Made by a program: the position numbers and the translations under genes. The notes under the pieces are model-generated. The model worked only from the letters and a program-made list of their open reading frames with translations. It searched no databases and was not told the DNA's origin. This document shows, in pieces, positions 1-6,876 of a DNA stretch of 7,349 nt (position 1 is its first letter; the number at the start of each line of letters is the position of its first letter). The stretch is from Flavobacteriales bacterium (GTDB lineage: Bacteria > Bacteroidota > Bacteroidia > Flavobacteriales > Parvicellaceae), in contig JAAZYJ010000080.1 in assembly GCA_014239715.1 (NCBI GenBank), positions 1 through 7,349 of the forward strand, in the 5' to 3' direction.

Positions 1-1146
1 CCGAACTGGTCTAAAATTCAGCTCGATTTTGAACGGTTCACAAGCAAACAAATAGCAGCTTTTGGGCATTTCCCTGTAAAGGAGTATCATTTTTTATTTC
101 AGATCACTCCATACAGATCGTATCATGGTGTGGAGCACACGACATCTACGGTGTGCCTGATCGGGCCGGGGTATGATGTAATGGGTAAGAGGTACATCGA
201 GTTCTTGGGTGTTTCCAGTCACGAATTATATCATGCTTGGAACGTGAAGACAATTCGACCCCAGGAGATGCTTCCTTATGACTACACCAGAGAAAACTAT
301 TCTCGATTGGGTTATGTGTATGAAGGCGTAACCACTTATATGGGAGATAAATTTCTGTTCTCCTCCGCGGTAATAGATGAAGAGCAGTATTTTAAAGAAT
401 TACAGGCGTATATGGAAAGACATTTTCATAACGGCGGTCGATTTAACTTGTCTGTGGCTGATAGTTCTTACGATACCTGGTTAGATGGTTATCAAGCAGG
501 CGTTCCTAATAGAAAAACTTCCATCTATGCTGAAGGTTGTCTTTTCTCCTTCATCCTTGACGTTGCGCTGATTAGTTCTCCGAATTCAACAGGAGGGCTA
601 GACGATGTGTTAAGGAGAATGTATGTTGAGCTGGCCAGTAAAGATGTTGGATATTCTCAGGAAGATTACATTCGCATTTCAAGTGAAGTTGCGGGAAGAG
701 ATATTGCTGTTTTGTTTGCTTCATTGGTGGAAAAACCTGTGGATTACAGCAATGAACTTGCGAATGCCTTTGAACAGCTCGGTCTTGAGTTTTCCTTGGT
801 TGATGATAGATCTTGGGTAAGAAAATTTGGTTTGAAAGGAACATATGCGGATGGGAAATTTAAAGTTACGGATGTCGCTTTTGAATCGGCTGCCTACAAT
901 TCCAATGTGATTAGAGGCGATCAGATTATATCCGTGAACGGTTACGCTATTGATGGAGACCTCGATAGCTGGTTGTCGTATTTTGGTAAGGAAAAACAAG
1001 AGTTGGGAATTGTTCGTGACGGCAAATTCGGAGTGATAATGGCCGATCCGGAATTTACATGTGGATTTCAAAAATGTAAGATAAAACACATGGAAAACAT
1101 AACAGAATCTCAAAAACAAAATTTCGAAAAGTGGCTGAACAGATAG
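1..1146 (+). CDS. M61 family metallopeptidase with PDZ domain (5'-truncated, C-terminal 381 residues)
   Basis: The frame is open from base 1, so the gene begins left of the window; a GTG at 130 is internal, because the residues before it already read as M61 sequence (ending YHGVEH). The zinc motif HELYH lies at window residues 74-78 (bases 220-234), followed by AWNVKTIRP, the usual M61 continuation. The third zinc ligand is probably Glu108 in YEGVTTYMGD. A PDZ-like domain follows at about residues 260-345, with the carboxylate-loop region near GDQIISVNG (306-314). M61 enzymes are zinc aminopeptidases, some preferring N-terminal Gly or Ala; full-length Bacteroidota members have roughly 600 residues, so about a third is missing. 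Export cannot be judged without the N-terminus. The 3' end overlaps the next gene by 16 bases, suggesting co-transcription. Family assignment is firm; substrate is unknown. Confidence 0.93.
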   Translation, partial: PNWSKIQLDFERFTSKQIAAFGHFPVKEYHFLFQITPYRSYHGVEHTTSTVCLIGPGYDVMGKRYIEFLGVSSHELYHAWNVKTIRPQEMLPYDYTRENYSRLGYVYEGVTTYMGDKFLFSSAVIDEEQYFKELQAYMERHFHNGGRFNLSVADSSYDTWLDGYQAGVPNRKTSIYAEGCLFSFILDVALISSPNSTGGLDDVLRRMYVELASKDVGYSQEDYIRISSEVAGRDIAVLFASLVEKPVDYSNELANAFEQLGLEFSLVDDRSWVRKFGLKGTYADGKFKVTDVAFESAAYNSNVIRGDQIISVNGYAIDGDLDSWLSYFGKEKQELGIVRDGKFGVIMADPEFTCGFQKCKIKHMENITESQKQNFEKWLNR

Positions 1147-1649
1147 ATAATGGTATAAACAGTAAGAAGAAAATTGCTTCAAGGCCCATTATCATACTTG
1201 GTCTTCTGAGTATGATCGGATTCGTGATATGTGCTGTTTCTGACCTTAGCTATTATATGGGAATTGAAACCTATATCATCGATGGGTTTGAAGATGGAAA
1301 CCCGGCAAAAGAACTGTATGAACAGAATATAGAGCAATGGGAAAATAAAGGCGTTGATGTTTCTGTTACCGGCTTGAAGAATGTCAGTCGGCTTTTTTTG
1401 ATTCTTGGCATTATGAATGTACCCGTGCTACTTGGAGTGGCCCTGATGTTTTATCGGGTCAAAATGGGGTTTAAGCTATATACGGTTTGTCAATTAGCGT
1501 ACATACTGATCCCGATCTACTTTTTGGGTTTCGGATTCTATCCGACCTTCAGGGTGCTGGGGTATGGCGACCTGCTGATTATGGTGTTATTTGTATTTAT
1601 GTGGGGAATCCAACGGAAGCACATGGATAGAAAAAGCACATCTAAATAA
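1131..1649 (+). CDS. Small membrane protein with four predicted helices, unrecognised family
   Basis: This 172-residue protein starts at a GTG inside the end of the M61 gene; the next in-frame ATG (1212) would cut into the first membrane helix, so GTG 1131 is preferred. Hydrophobic segments lie at about residues 20-40, 85-107, 115-137 and 145-160. A loop of about 45 polar residues rich in Glu, Asp and Asn separates helices 1 and 2, and the tail is basic (RKHMDRKSTSK), which suggests that both termini are cytoplasmic. I do not recognise the family. The second half resembles the product of the next gene (the pattern AL-x2-YR-x-K-x2-G-x2-LY, then P and LGF), so the two are probably paralogues. 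The 16-base overlap upstream and 5-base gap downstream point to one operon with the peptidase. Function is unknown; a role linked to that peptidase is only inference. Confidence 0.72.
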   Translation: MAEQIDNGINSKKKIASRPIIILGLLSMIGFVICAVSDLSYYMGIETYIIDGFEDGNPAKELYEQNIEQWENKGVDVSVTGLKNVSRLFLILGIMNVPVLLGVALMFYRVKMGFKLYTVCQLAYILIPIYFLGFGFYPTFRVLGYGDLLIMVLFVFMWGIQRKHMDRKSTSK

Positions 1650-1654
1650 CGCTT

Positions 1655-2158
1655 ATGAGCCTCTTCAATGATCCTAAGATTAAATGGCTAAAGCGAAGAA
1701 TTTTCGGAAAGAATGATCCTGGAAAACTACTGAAATGGACTTGTTGGATACTTTTTGGGTGGAGTTTCCTCATGCTCGTTCTAATGGTAGGCCTGGGATG
1801 TTTTGCGGTATTCTCTCCGGCAGATTCATCCAGGTTTCAGGATTATCAGGAGTTACGGGAAATGGGGATTTCATTTTTTTTCCCTTATGCCTGTTTTCAT
1901 TTAGTCAGTCTTATCTCGATCGCTTTAATTTACAGGCGGAAAAGGTTTGGGGTATTGTTGTACGGATTTACCTGTGTCGCTTGCGTTATTTTTCCTTGGT
2001 TTAAGGATCTGGGCTTTCCTATGGAGTCGCTTGTATTTAGCCTGGTCTGTTTTGGACTTTTTGCTGTTCACTTGGCAGCAATGAGGAAAAAAGCAAATGA
2101 ATCAAGTGTAGAAGAGGAGACTGAAGCTATTGATCACTCGAAGGTAAACCAGCAATAA
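1655..2158 (+). CDS. Small membrane protein with four predicted helices, likely paralogue of the preceding gene
   Basis: An ATG start five bases after the previous stop gives a 167-residue protein. A basic N-terminus (KWLKRRIFGKNDPGK) precedes hydrophobic segments at about residues 28-52, 73-92, 98-113 and 122-142, and the tail is acidic and polar (ESSVEEETEAIDHS). The helix 1-2 loop is shorter than in the upstream protein, but helices 2-4 match it in pattern: IALIYRRKRFG here against VALMFYRVKMG there, both followed by LY, a mid-helix proline and LGF. No known domain is recognised. The last 32 bases overlap the 3' end of the convergent ridA gene, and no hairpin terminator is visible between the two. 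It is likely the last gene of the rightward operon. Confidence 0.75.
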   Translation: MSLFNDPKIKWLKRRIFGKNDPGKLLKWTCWILFGWSFLMLVLMVGLGCFAVFSPADSSRFQDYQELREMGISFFFPYACFHLVSLISIALIYRRKRFGVLLYGFTCVACVIFPWFKDLGFPMESLVFSLVCFGLFAVHLAAMRKKANESSVEEETEAIDHSKVNQQ

Positions 2159-2522
2159 CAGATATTTCAACATTTACATTTTTGGGAAGAACACTTACTT
2201 CAACGCACTCCCTGGCCGGGAACAGACCTGAAAAATAAGACCCGTATATTTTGTTTATTCTGCCGAAATTTTCCATGTCTGAAATGAAAATGGAACATTT
2301 TATTACGTCATCGAAAGTGCAACCTGCTTCATTCAAAACAGCCTTTATGTTCTCCATTACCTGTCGGGTTTCGTCTTCAATCGTGTTGAGGATCAATGCG
2401 CCCGACGAAGGCTCAATGGCAATTTGGCCACTCATATAGAGCAGCCCATTTACAACAACGGCTTGGTTATACGGTCCAATCGGAGCAGGAGCATTCTTAG
2501 TTTCAATTATTCTTTTTCCCAT
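2127..2522 (-). CDS. ridA: RidA family reactive intermediate/imine deaminase (YjgF/YER057c/UK114)
   Basis: The product has 131 residues, the normal family length. RidA forms a trimer and hydrolyses reactive enamine/imine intermediates released by PLP enzymes such as threonine dehydratase, protecting other PLP enzymes. Family landmarks are present: APAPIGPYNQAV near the N-terminus (Tyr18), LYMSGQ (Ser31), and FPARECVEV...LPK...VEI at the C-terminus, giving Arg104 and Glu119 at the positions of the E. coli RidA residues Arg105 and Glu120 that bind the substrate carboxylate and help in catalysis. This supports an active deaminase rather than a diverged relative. It starts with ATG 39 bases after the slyD-like gene on the same strand, so it is probably the end of a leftward transcript. 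Its 3' end overlaps the convergent membrane-protein gene by 32 bases. Confidence 0.95.
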   Translation of the reverse strand: MGKRIIETKNAPAPIGPYNQAVVVNGLLYMSGQIAIEPSSGALILNTIEDETRQVMENIKAVLNEAGCTFDDVIKCSIFISDMENFGRINKIYGSYFSGLFPARECVEVSVLPKNVNVEISVIAGLPSSDQ

Positions 2523-2561
2523 CCTGTCAGGTTAAAAATAATTTGAATTGCACACCTTCAA

Positions 2562-3056
2562 TTAGTGATGATGACCATGTGGGCCGTGGGCATGCCCGTG
2601 CTCGATTTCATTTTCTTCTGCCGGTCGTACATCGACAATGTCAATTTCAAAGCGCAAGGTCTCTCCGGCAAGCGGATGATTCAGATCTAATGTTACTTCT
2701 TCGTCTTTGATACTAGTCACTAATGCCACCGCTCGACCTTGATCGGTTTCTACTTCAACCTGCATTCCTTCCTGAAGCTGTTCATTTTCGTCATCAGATC
2801 GGAAACCGCTTAATGGTACAACCTGAACCATGTGGTCCTGATATTCACCGTATCCGGCATCCGGTTCAATGACAGTAGCAAATGATTCCCCTTTTAGTTT
2901 TCCCAAAAGCTCTTCCTCGAGGCCGGGAATAATATTTCCATGTCCTTGTAAAATAGACAATGGGCCTCTTTCTTCATTTGACTGGTCAATGATGTCACCG
3001 TTGTCGTTCTTGAGAACGTAATGCATTGTGACTACTGTATCTTGTGTTATTTTCAT
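2562..3056 (-). CDS. slyD: SlyD-type FKBP peptidyl-prolyl cis-trans isomerase with His-rich tail
   Basis: The product has 164 residues starting at ATG 3056. A longer frame back to 3116 is open, but it would overlap the end of lptD and begin with 20 residues unlike the family, whereas MKITQDTVVTMHYVL is a classic SlyD beginning. The FKBP part (about 1-70 and 125-145) carries GPLSILQGHGNIIPGLEEEL and LDLNHPLAGETLRFEI. Inserted between them (about 72-125) is the insert-in-flap chaperone domain typical of SlyD. The last 12 residues (153-164) contain seven histidines (HGHAHGPHGHHH), a likely Ni or other divalent-metal-binding tail. There is no signal peptide, so it should be a cytoplasmic folding catalyst and possible metallochaperone. 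It lies 37 bases after lptD and 39 bases before ridA, with its own promoter candidate directly upstream. SlyD-type architecture is clear; the metal role is inferred from the tail. Confidence 0.93.
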   Translation of the reverse strand: MKITQDTVVTMHYVLKNDNGDIIDQSNEERGPLSILQGHGNIIPGLEEELLGKLKGESFATVIEPDAGYGEYQDHMVQVVPLSGFRSDDENEQLQEGMQVEVETDQGRAVALVTSIKDEEVTLDLNHPLAGETLRFEIDIVDVRPAEENEIEHGHAHGPHGHHH

Positions 3057-3060
3057 TCGG

Positions 3061-3093
3061 CAAAAGTAATAAATTAGTTGAACAAGAAAACAA
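3061..3093 (-). promoter_or_regulatory. Bacteroidota-type promoter candidate for the slyD-like gene
   Basis: Reading leftwards, TACTTTTG (3068-3061) matches the Bacteroidota -7 consensus TAnnTTTG exactly. A TTG (3093-3091) lies 22 bases upstream, within the accepted spacing for the -33 element, although the TTG core alone is weak. Only CCG separates the -7 box from the ATG at 3056, so transcription would start at or just after the start codon, implying a leaderless or nearly leaderless mRNA. The element lies in the short gap after lptD, which would let slyD and ridA be expressed independently of it. Confidence 0.5.
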
Positions 3094-5724
3094 TTACAAC
3101 CCTTCTCCGAAAGCATTATCGTACCATGCTCTTTTACGTTGTATTCTTAGGTCTTTAAGAATTGCTGCTTTAACGTTGATTGTAAGCGTATAGCTTTTTC
3201 TTGCGCCAAATGGAATCCAGTTGAATTGACCCTCCCAGCAGTGCATGTCGCGATAAATGGACACGGTTGTGTAGTTGAAGTCTTTGGTTGTGAAATCAAA
3301 ACCTGTATTTATACCGATTCTCCATTTTTTAGTTAGTCCAAGGTCACCGTTCAACCGCAACGTTTGTGAAAAGGTGGTCGTATCATTTTCGGTATTTATG
3401 AAAGACCGAAAGGATGAAATGTTATATGAAATATTCATTTGCCAGGGTATGGTAAAATCAACATAGGCATCCGATAGCGCTTCAAATTGATTTTGCTGTT
3501 CCTCCGACACGTTTTCCAGATTTTTGTTTCCAGATTTCTTTTTGCTCCTAAGGTTGTAGCTAAGCGCGAGGTTCGTGGATGTGATCGTCCCAATTTTGCC
3601 ATCAGAATTCCACCTATAAGTGTTAATCCTGGTTCCATCATTGTATGTGTACGGGTCCAAAAATGCCTTGAAATTTAAATTCAGCGACTTAAAAAGTTTT
3701 GTTCTTCCGGTGAATGAGATGTTGGATAAGTTCATTGAGTCTCGCATAAAGTCATACGATGAGCTTAACACAAAATTTTCAATAAGTTTTACTTTTTTCT
3801 TTTTCTCCTGTTCTGTAGTATCGTTTAGAGCCCAGAGCTTCATGTCTAAGCTGTTAATCAGGCTGAACGATATGATTCCACTTTCTGCATTGCTGGGTTT
3901 GCCATAAATTCCTTGGTCAAACGGAGAATATGTAGCGGTCTCACCATTGGTCCCAAAATTCCCTTCAATGTCTGTGCTGAAATTGGGCGTGTATGTAAAA
4001 TTAACATTTGGTGTTACCACGTGCCTGATCTCAGCCTCTCGCTTCCCTCTGAGAAATCCGGCAAAACCATACATCCCATAAATTTTCGTGGTCATACTTG
4101 CACTGAAGCTGGCTTCATGAGCTCCTCTGGGCCTGTGCACTGTATCAGTTATAACCGTAGTATCAATTTCGTTATAGGTTTTGTTCAGATACTGCAGATA
4201 ATATCTTCCCGTATACCTTGCCGCCGGATTGAGTGTAAACGGCCCCATTTTAACAGAAGTGTTCAAGTTGGCATTATGTCTCATCCCGTTTCTCATTGAG
4301 CTGGCAAGCCCTTCAATATTATTTAAAGCAAAATTTGTAGCAGAATCGCTGATCTCGTTTTTGATATCAAAACTCTGACTGAAACCGGTATTTTGAGTTA
4401 AGTTTCTAATGAGCTTGCTTTTTGTTGTTCCAATATTCTTCAAAGGGTAGATTCGACTTTGATTAATGTTTGCTTCAGGGAGGGTAACTGCCACGATCTC
4501 AGTGAGTGTATTCTGAGTATGTCTCATGTTAACACTCATTGAAAAAGGCGAATTACTGAATGTTTTGCTCCATCGAATGTTCGAGTTGAAGGTGTTTGAT
4601 AAGTAATCCGTGCTTGAGCTGTTAAAGTTATTTGAGAAGTTATTGATAGAACCCAGATTAACGTTTGCAGTAAATCTAGAACCGGGGTTGGCCTTTGGAT
4701 CTTGATTGTGTGACCATCTGATAAAGAACTGAGAGGTCTTTGAATAGTCAGGGAATTCAGGCTCTGAAATGCGCAATTTTGTGTATTGAATATTAAAACT
4801 TCCATTGTATTTATATCGCTTCTTGTAGCGGGAGAGATTCCTAATGCCAAAGCTACCTCTAGAGTATATATCTCCTAATATCTGAGTGTCAAACTTTCCG
4901 CCAAAATGATGATAATAGCCAAGCCCCTGTAGGAAGTAACCCAGACTCGGAGAGTTGCCATAGGTAGGAATTACAATACCATTTGTCCCTCCTTTCTTAT
5001 TCGGGAAGTAACCAAATGGAAGGCCTAAAGGTGTTGGTATGTCCGCTATCCACAAATTTAGAGGTCCGGATACGATTTTGTCGTCAGGAATTACTACTGC
5101 CTTACTCAGCTTAAAGTAAAAGTGGGGGTCTTCAAGATCACAGGTAGTGTATTTTCCTTTGGAAACATGAACGTGATCATTGGGCTGTTTTTTAACAATT
5201 TCAGAGGTGAGATATCCTTCTGACTGCTCGGTCCTTACGTTGTAAATGATACCTTTTCGCGTGTCAAAGTTGTATCGGATACTATCCATTTCATATTCGT
5301 CTCCGCCTTCTCTGAATATTGGTTTGCCTATTACTTTCCCTGCTGAATCAACAGTGTATTTGGCTAAAGCGATCTTAGTGCTGAAGTTAAACTCAATGTA
5401 ATCTGCATCCAGTGCTATTTCACCGTAGGTGACGTGTGCTTTACCGTACAAGTATACTTGCTGCAAGGGAATGCTGAAGATCATTGAATCTTCGGCATTG
5501 TACTCAACCGGAGCTTCGAAATTGACGTCGCTTGTGTCAACTCGAATGGAATCAGTATTTCCGGTTTGTGAATAGGTCGAATTGCTTATCAACAGTATCA
5601 CAAGGATAAGTACAAGACAATTACTGTATGGTTGATGATTAACGAAGTTATTTTTGTTGGTACGCTTTATGCTTAAAAGGTAGGAAACCTTCGCAATAAA
5701 CGATATGAAACAGCTTACATTCAA
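3094..5724 (-). CDS. lptD: LptD, outer-membrane LPS assembly protein (OstA-like N-domain plus beta-barrel)
   Basis: Up to 876 residues. LptD, with the lipoprotein LptE, receives LPS from the periplasmic LptA bridge and inserts it in the outer leaflet of the outer membrane. A hydrophobic export signal (CLVLILVILLI, ending STYSQ) occupies about residues 36-53. An OstA/LptA-like beta-jellyroll domain follows (about 85-210: VYLYGKAHVTYGEIALDADYIEF), then the Bacteroidota signature KYTTCDLEDPHFYFKL (191-206), PLGLPFGYFPNKKGG and a long barrel of alternating aromatic, Ser/Asn-rich strands. The mature protein has only two cysteines, Cys195 and Cys829. The start is uncertain: no ATG exists in this frame before residue 81, which is beyond the signal. 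TTG 5724 is the furthest plausible start but overlaps the divergent amidase start by 20 bases; ATT 5697 or ATA 5670 would give a more usual signal length. Identity is secure, the first 20 or so residues are not. Confidence 0.93.
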   Translation of the reverse strand: MNVSCFISFIAKVSYLLSIKRTNKNNFVNHQPYSNCLVLILVILLISNSTYSQTGNTDSIRVDTSDVNFEAPVEYNAEDSMIFSIPLQQVYLYGKAHVTYGEIALDADYIEFNFSTKIALAKYTVDSAGKVIGKPIFREGGDEYEMDSIRYNFDTRKGIIYNVRTEQSEGYLTSEIVKKQPNDHVHVSKGKYTTCDLEDPHFYFKLSKAVVIPDDKIVSGPLNLWIADIPTPLGLPFGYFPNKKGGTNGIVIPTYGNSPSLGYFLQGLGYYHHFGGKFDTQILGDIYSRGSFGIRNLSRYKKRYKYNGSFNIQYTKLRISEPEFPDYSKTSQFFIRWSHNQDPKANPGSRFTANVNLGSINNFSNNFNSSSTDYLSNTFNSNIRWSKTFSNSPFSMSVNMRHTQNTLTEIVAVTLPEANINQSRIYPLKNIGTTKSKLIRNLTQNTGFSQSFDIKNEISDSATNFALNNIEGLASSMRNGMRHNANLNTSVKMGPFTLNPAARYTGRYYLQYLNKTYNEIDTTVITDTVHRPRGAHEASFSASMTTKIYGMYGFAGFLRGKREAEIRHVVTPNVNFTYTPNFSTDIEGNFGTNGETATYSPFDQGIYGKPSNAESGIISFSLINSLDMKLWALNDTTEQEKKKKVKLIENFVLSSSYDFMRDSMNLSNISFTGRTKLFKSLNLNFKAFLDPYTYNDGTRINTYRWNSDGKIGTITSTNLALSYNLRSKKKSGNKNLENVSEEQQNQFEALSDAYVDFTIPWQMNISYNISSFRSFINTENDTTTFSQTLRLNGDLGLTKKWRIGINTGFDFTTKDFNYTTVSIYRDMHCWEGQFNWIPFGARKSYTLTINVKAAILKDLRIQRKRAWYDNAFGEGL
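5627..5656 (+). promoter_or_regulatory. Promoter candidate for the amidase-MCE operon
   Basis: TATTTTTG (5649-5656) matches the Bacteroidota -7 consensus TAnnTTTG exactly on the plus strand. Eighteen bases upstream, TATG (5627-5630) differs by one base from the -33 TTTG. Transcription would start around 5660-5665, giving a leader of about 40 bases before the amidase ATG at 5705. The element would lie within the first codons of the divergent lptD if that gene starts at TTG 5724. An AT-rich eight-base match is easily met by chance, so support is modest. Confidence 0.4.
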
Positions 5725-6876
5725 TAGCGCATTAATCTTATATGCGAAGAAACGTATTTTTTCCGTTTTTCTTGTGTTTATTCTATCGGCGGGTTGTAGC
5801 TGGTCTCAGGAGGGTTTAGGTATTAGAACGATCGTTATTGATGCTGGTCATGGTGGGAAAGATCCGGGTGCCGTTGGCGGCAATAAAACATATGAAAAGG
5901 ATGTAGCACTTTCAGTTTCACTTAAATTCGGAAACATCATTAAGAAAAACCATCCGAACGTTAAAGTTGTTTATACCCGTTCTACGGATGTGTTCATTGG
6001 ATTGGCCGATCGTGCAAAAAGGCCAACTCCATAAGTGCGGATCTATTTGTGTCGATACACGCAAATTCGGCGATCAATAAAAAAGCTACCGGCGCAGAAG
6101 TTTGGGTACTTGGATTACACAAATCTGAAGCTGCTTTGGAAATTGCCAAGAAAGAAAACTCATCTATTCTTATGGAAGATGACCATGGATCGAAATATCA
6201 GGATTTTGACCCAAAAGATCCTGATGCATATATTGGCTTGGCAATGCGACAAAATGCCCATTTGGATCAAAGCCTTACGTTGGCCAACCTGGTACAGAAA
6301 AGTTTTGTGAAAGATGCCAAAAGACTAGACAGAGGCGTTAAACAAGCTGGATTTATGGTGTTATACCGTACTACTATGCCCGCAATATTGGTAGAGCTTG
6401 GTTTTCTGTCGCATGCCGGAGAAGAAAAGTATTTATCAAGCTCGATTGGACAGGATGAATTGGCTAAGAGTATTTATATTGGGTTTAAAAAATACAAAGA
6501 CAGGATTGATGGGGTTAATCATTCGATTACTGATGAAGGAAATAGCGTTGACATAAAAACACCTCAAGAACCGGAAAAGGAAGTAATTCCAGCTAGAAAA
6601 AATCAAGTTGTTTTTAAAGTGCAGATATCGGCTTCTTCGATCTCTATCAGCACAAGTGCAGTGAACTTTAAAGGACTTTCAGACGTTGAACAGCATGAGT
6701 TAAATGGAATTTATAAATACACTGTAGGAAACTTTTTTACCTTTGAAGAAGCTAGATCAAGGCAGAATGAGGTCCGGAAAGTTGGATTCGACTCGGCATT
6801 TATTGTCGCCTATTACAACGGAGAAAAAATTACTGTTCAGCAAGGTGTGAACTTAACAAAAGAAAACTCAGAGTGA
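5705..6876 (+). CDS. N-acetylmuramoyl-L-alanine amidase (Amidase_3) with SPOR-like tail, interrupted by a frameshift
   Basis: The gene is read in two frames: ATG 5705 to a stop at 6032-6034, then a second frame to TGA 6874-6876. Adding one A in the run at 6016-6020 joins them into 390 residues (LADRAKKANSISADLFVSI). The enzyme cleaves the MurNAc-L-alanine bond of peptidoglycan, typically at division. A basic N-terminus and hydrophobic export segment (about 15-30) end near GCSWSQEG. Catalytic-domain landmarks are VIDAGHGGKDPG (His49), YEKD (Glu64), SIHAN (His119) and PAILVELGFLS (Glu231), which together supply the zinc ligands and catalytic glutamate of the family. After a linker, residues about 300-380 look like a divergent SPOR-type domain (VVFKVQISAS, YKYTVGNFFTFEEA, AFIVAYYNGEKI). 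Both halves retain family sequence, so the break is recent or a sequence error. It is divergent from lptD and coupled to the MCE gene. Confidence 0.9.
6016..6020 (+). other. Frameshift site: A-run apparently one base short
   Basis: In the upstream frame this reads CGT GCA AAA AGG CCA, leading to a stop 12 bases later. In the downstream frame the same bases give AAA AAG GCC AAC. A sixth A would give RAKKANSISADLFVSIHAN, the expected uninterrupted family sequence between the active-site histidine motifs. The total span, 1172 bases, becomes divisible by three with one added base. Confidence 0.85.

Noticed and set aside
721..1182. Open frame of 153 codons on the minus strand under the M61 gene
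   Set aside because: It is antisense to well-conserved peptidase/PDZ coding sequence and its translation shows no family features; it is a shadow frame.
2209..2221. Inverted repeat TCCC-tggcc-GGGA as a terminator hairpin
   Set aside because: It lies inside ridA over the conserved FPAR region, has four-base arms and no T-run, so the coding sequence explains it.
3057..3116. Longer N-terminus for the SlyD-like protein (start at 3116)
   Set aside because: It would overlap lptD by 23 bases, add 20 residues not seen at the start of SlyD proteins, and run through the promoter candidate.
3435..4299. Several open frames of 60-130 codons on both strands within lptD
   Set aside because: All lie inside the strongly supported lptD frame and show no recognisable motifs or separate start signals.
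5679..5692. Short inverted repeat AGGTAGGAAACCT in the lptD-amidase divergent region as an operator
   Set aside because: The arms are only about four to five bases and match imperfectly, which is expected by chance in a region of this size.
5749..5756. TACGTTTC on the minus strand as an lptD -7 promoter box
   Set aside because: It differs from TAnnTTTG at the last, strongly conserved base and has no supporting -33 element, so it is too weak to annotate.
6011..6036. Programmed -1 ribosomal frameshifting to make the full amidase
   Set aside because: The zero-frame codons GCA AAA AGG do not form a canonical X XXY YYZ slippery heptamer, no clear downstream stem is seen, and family amidases are normally encoded in one frame. 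A one-base A-run error is simpler.
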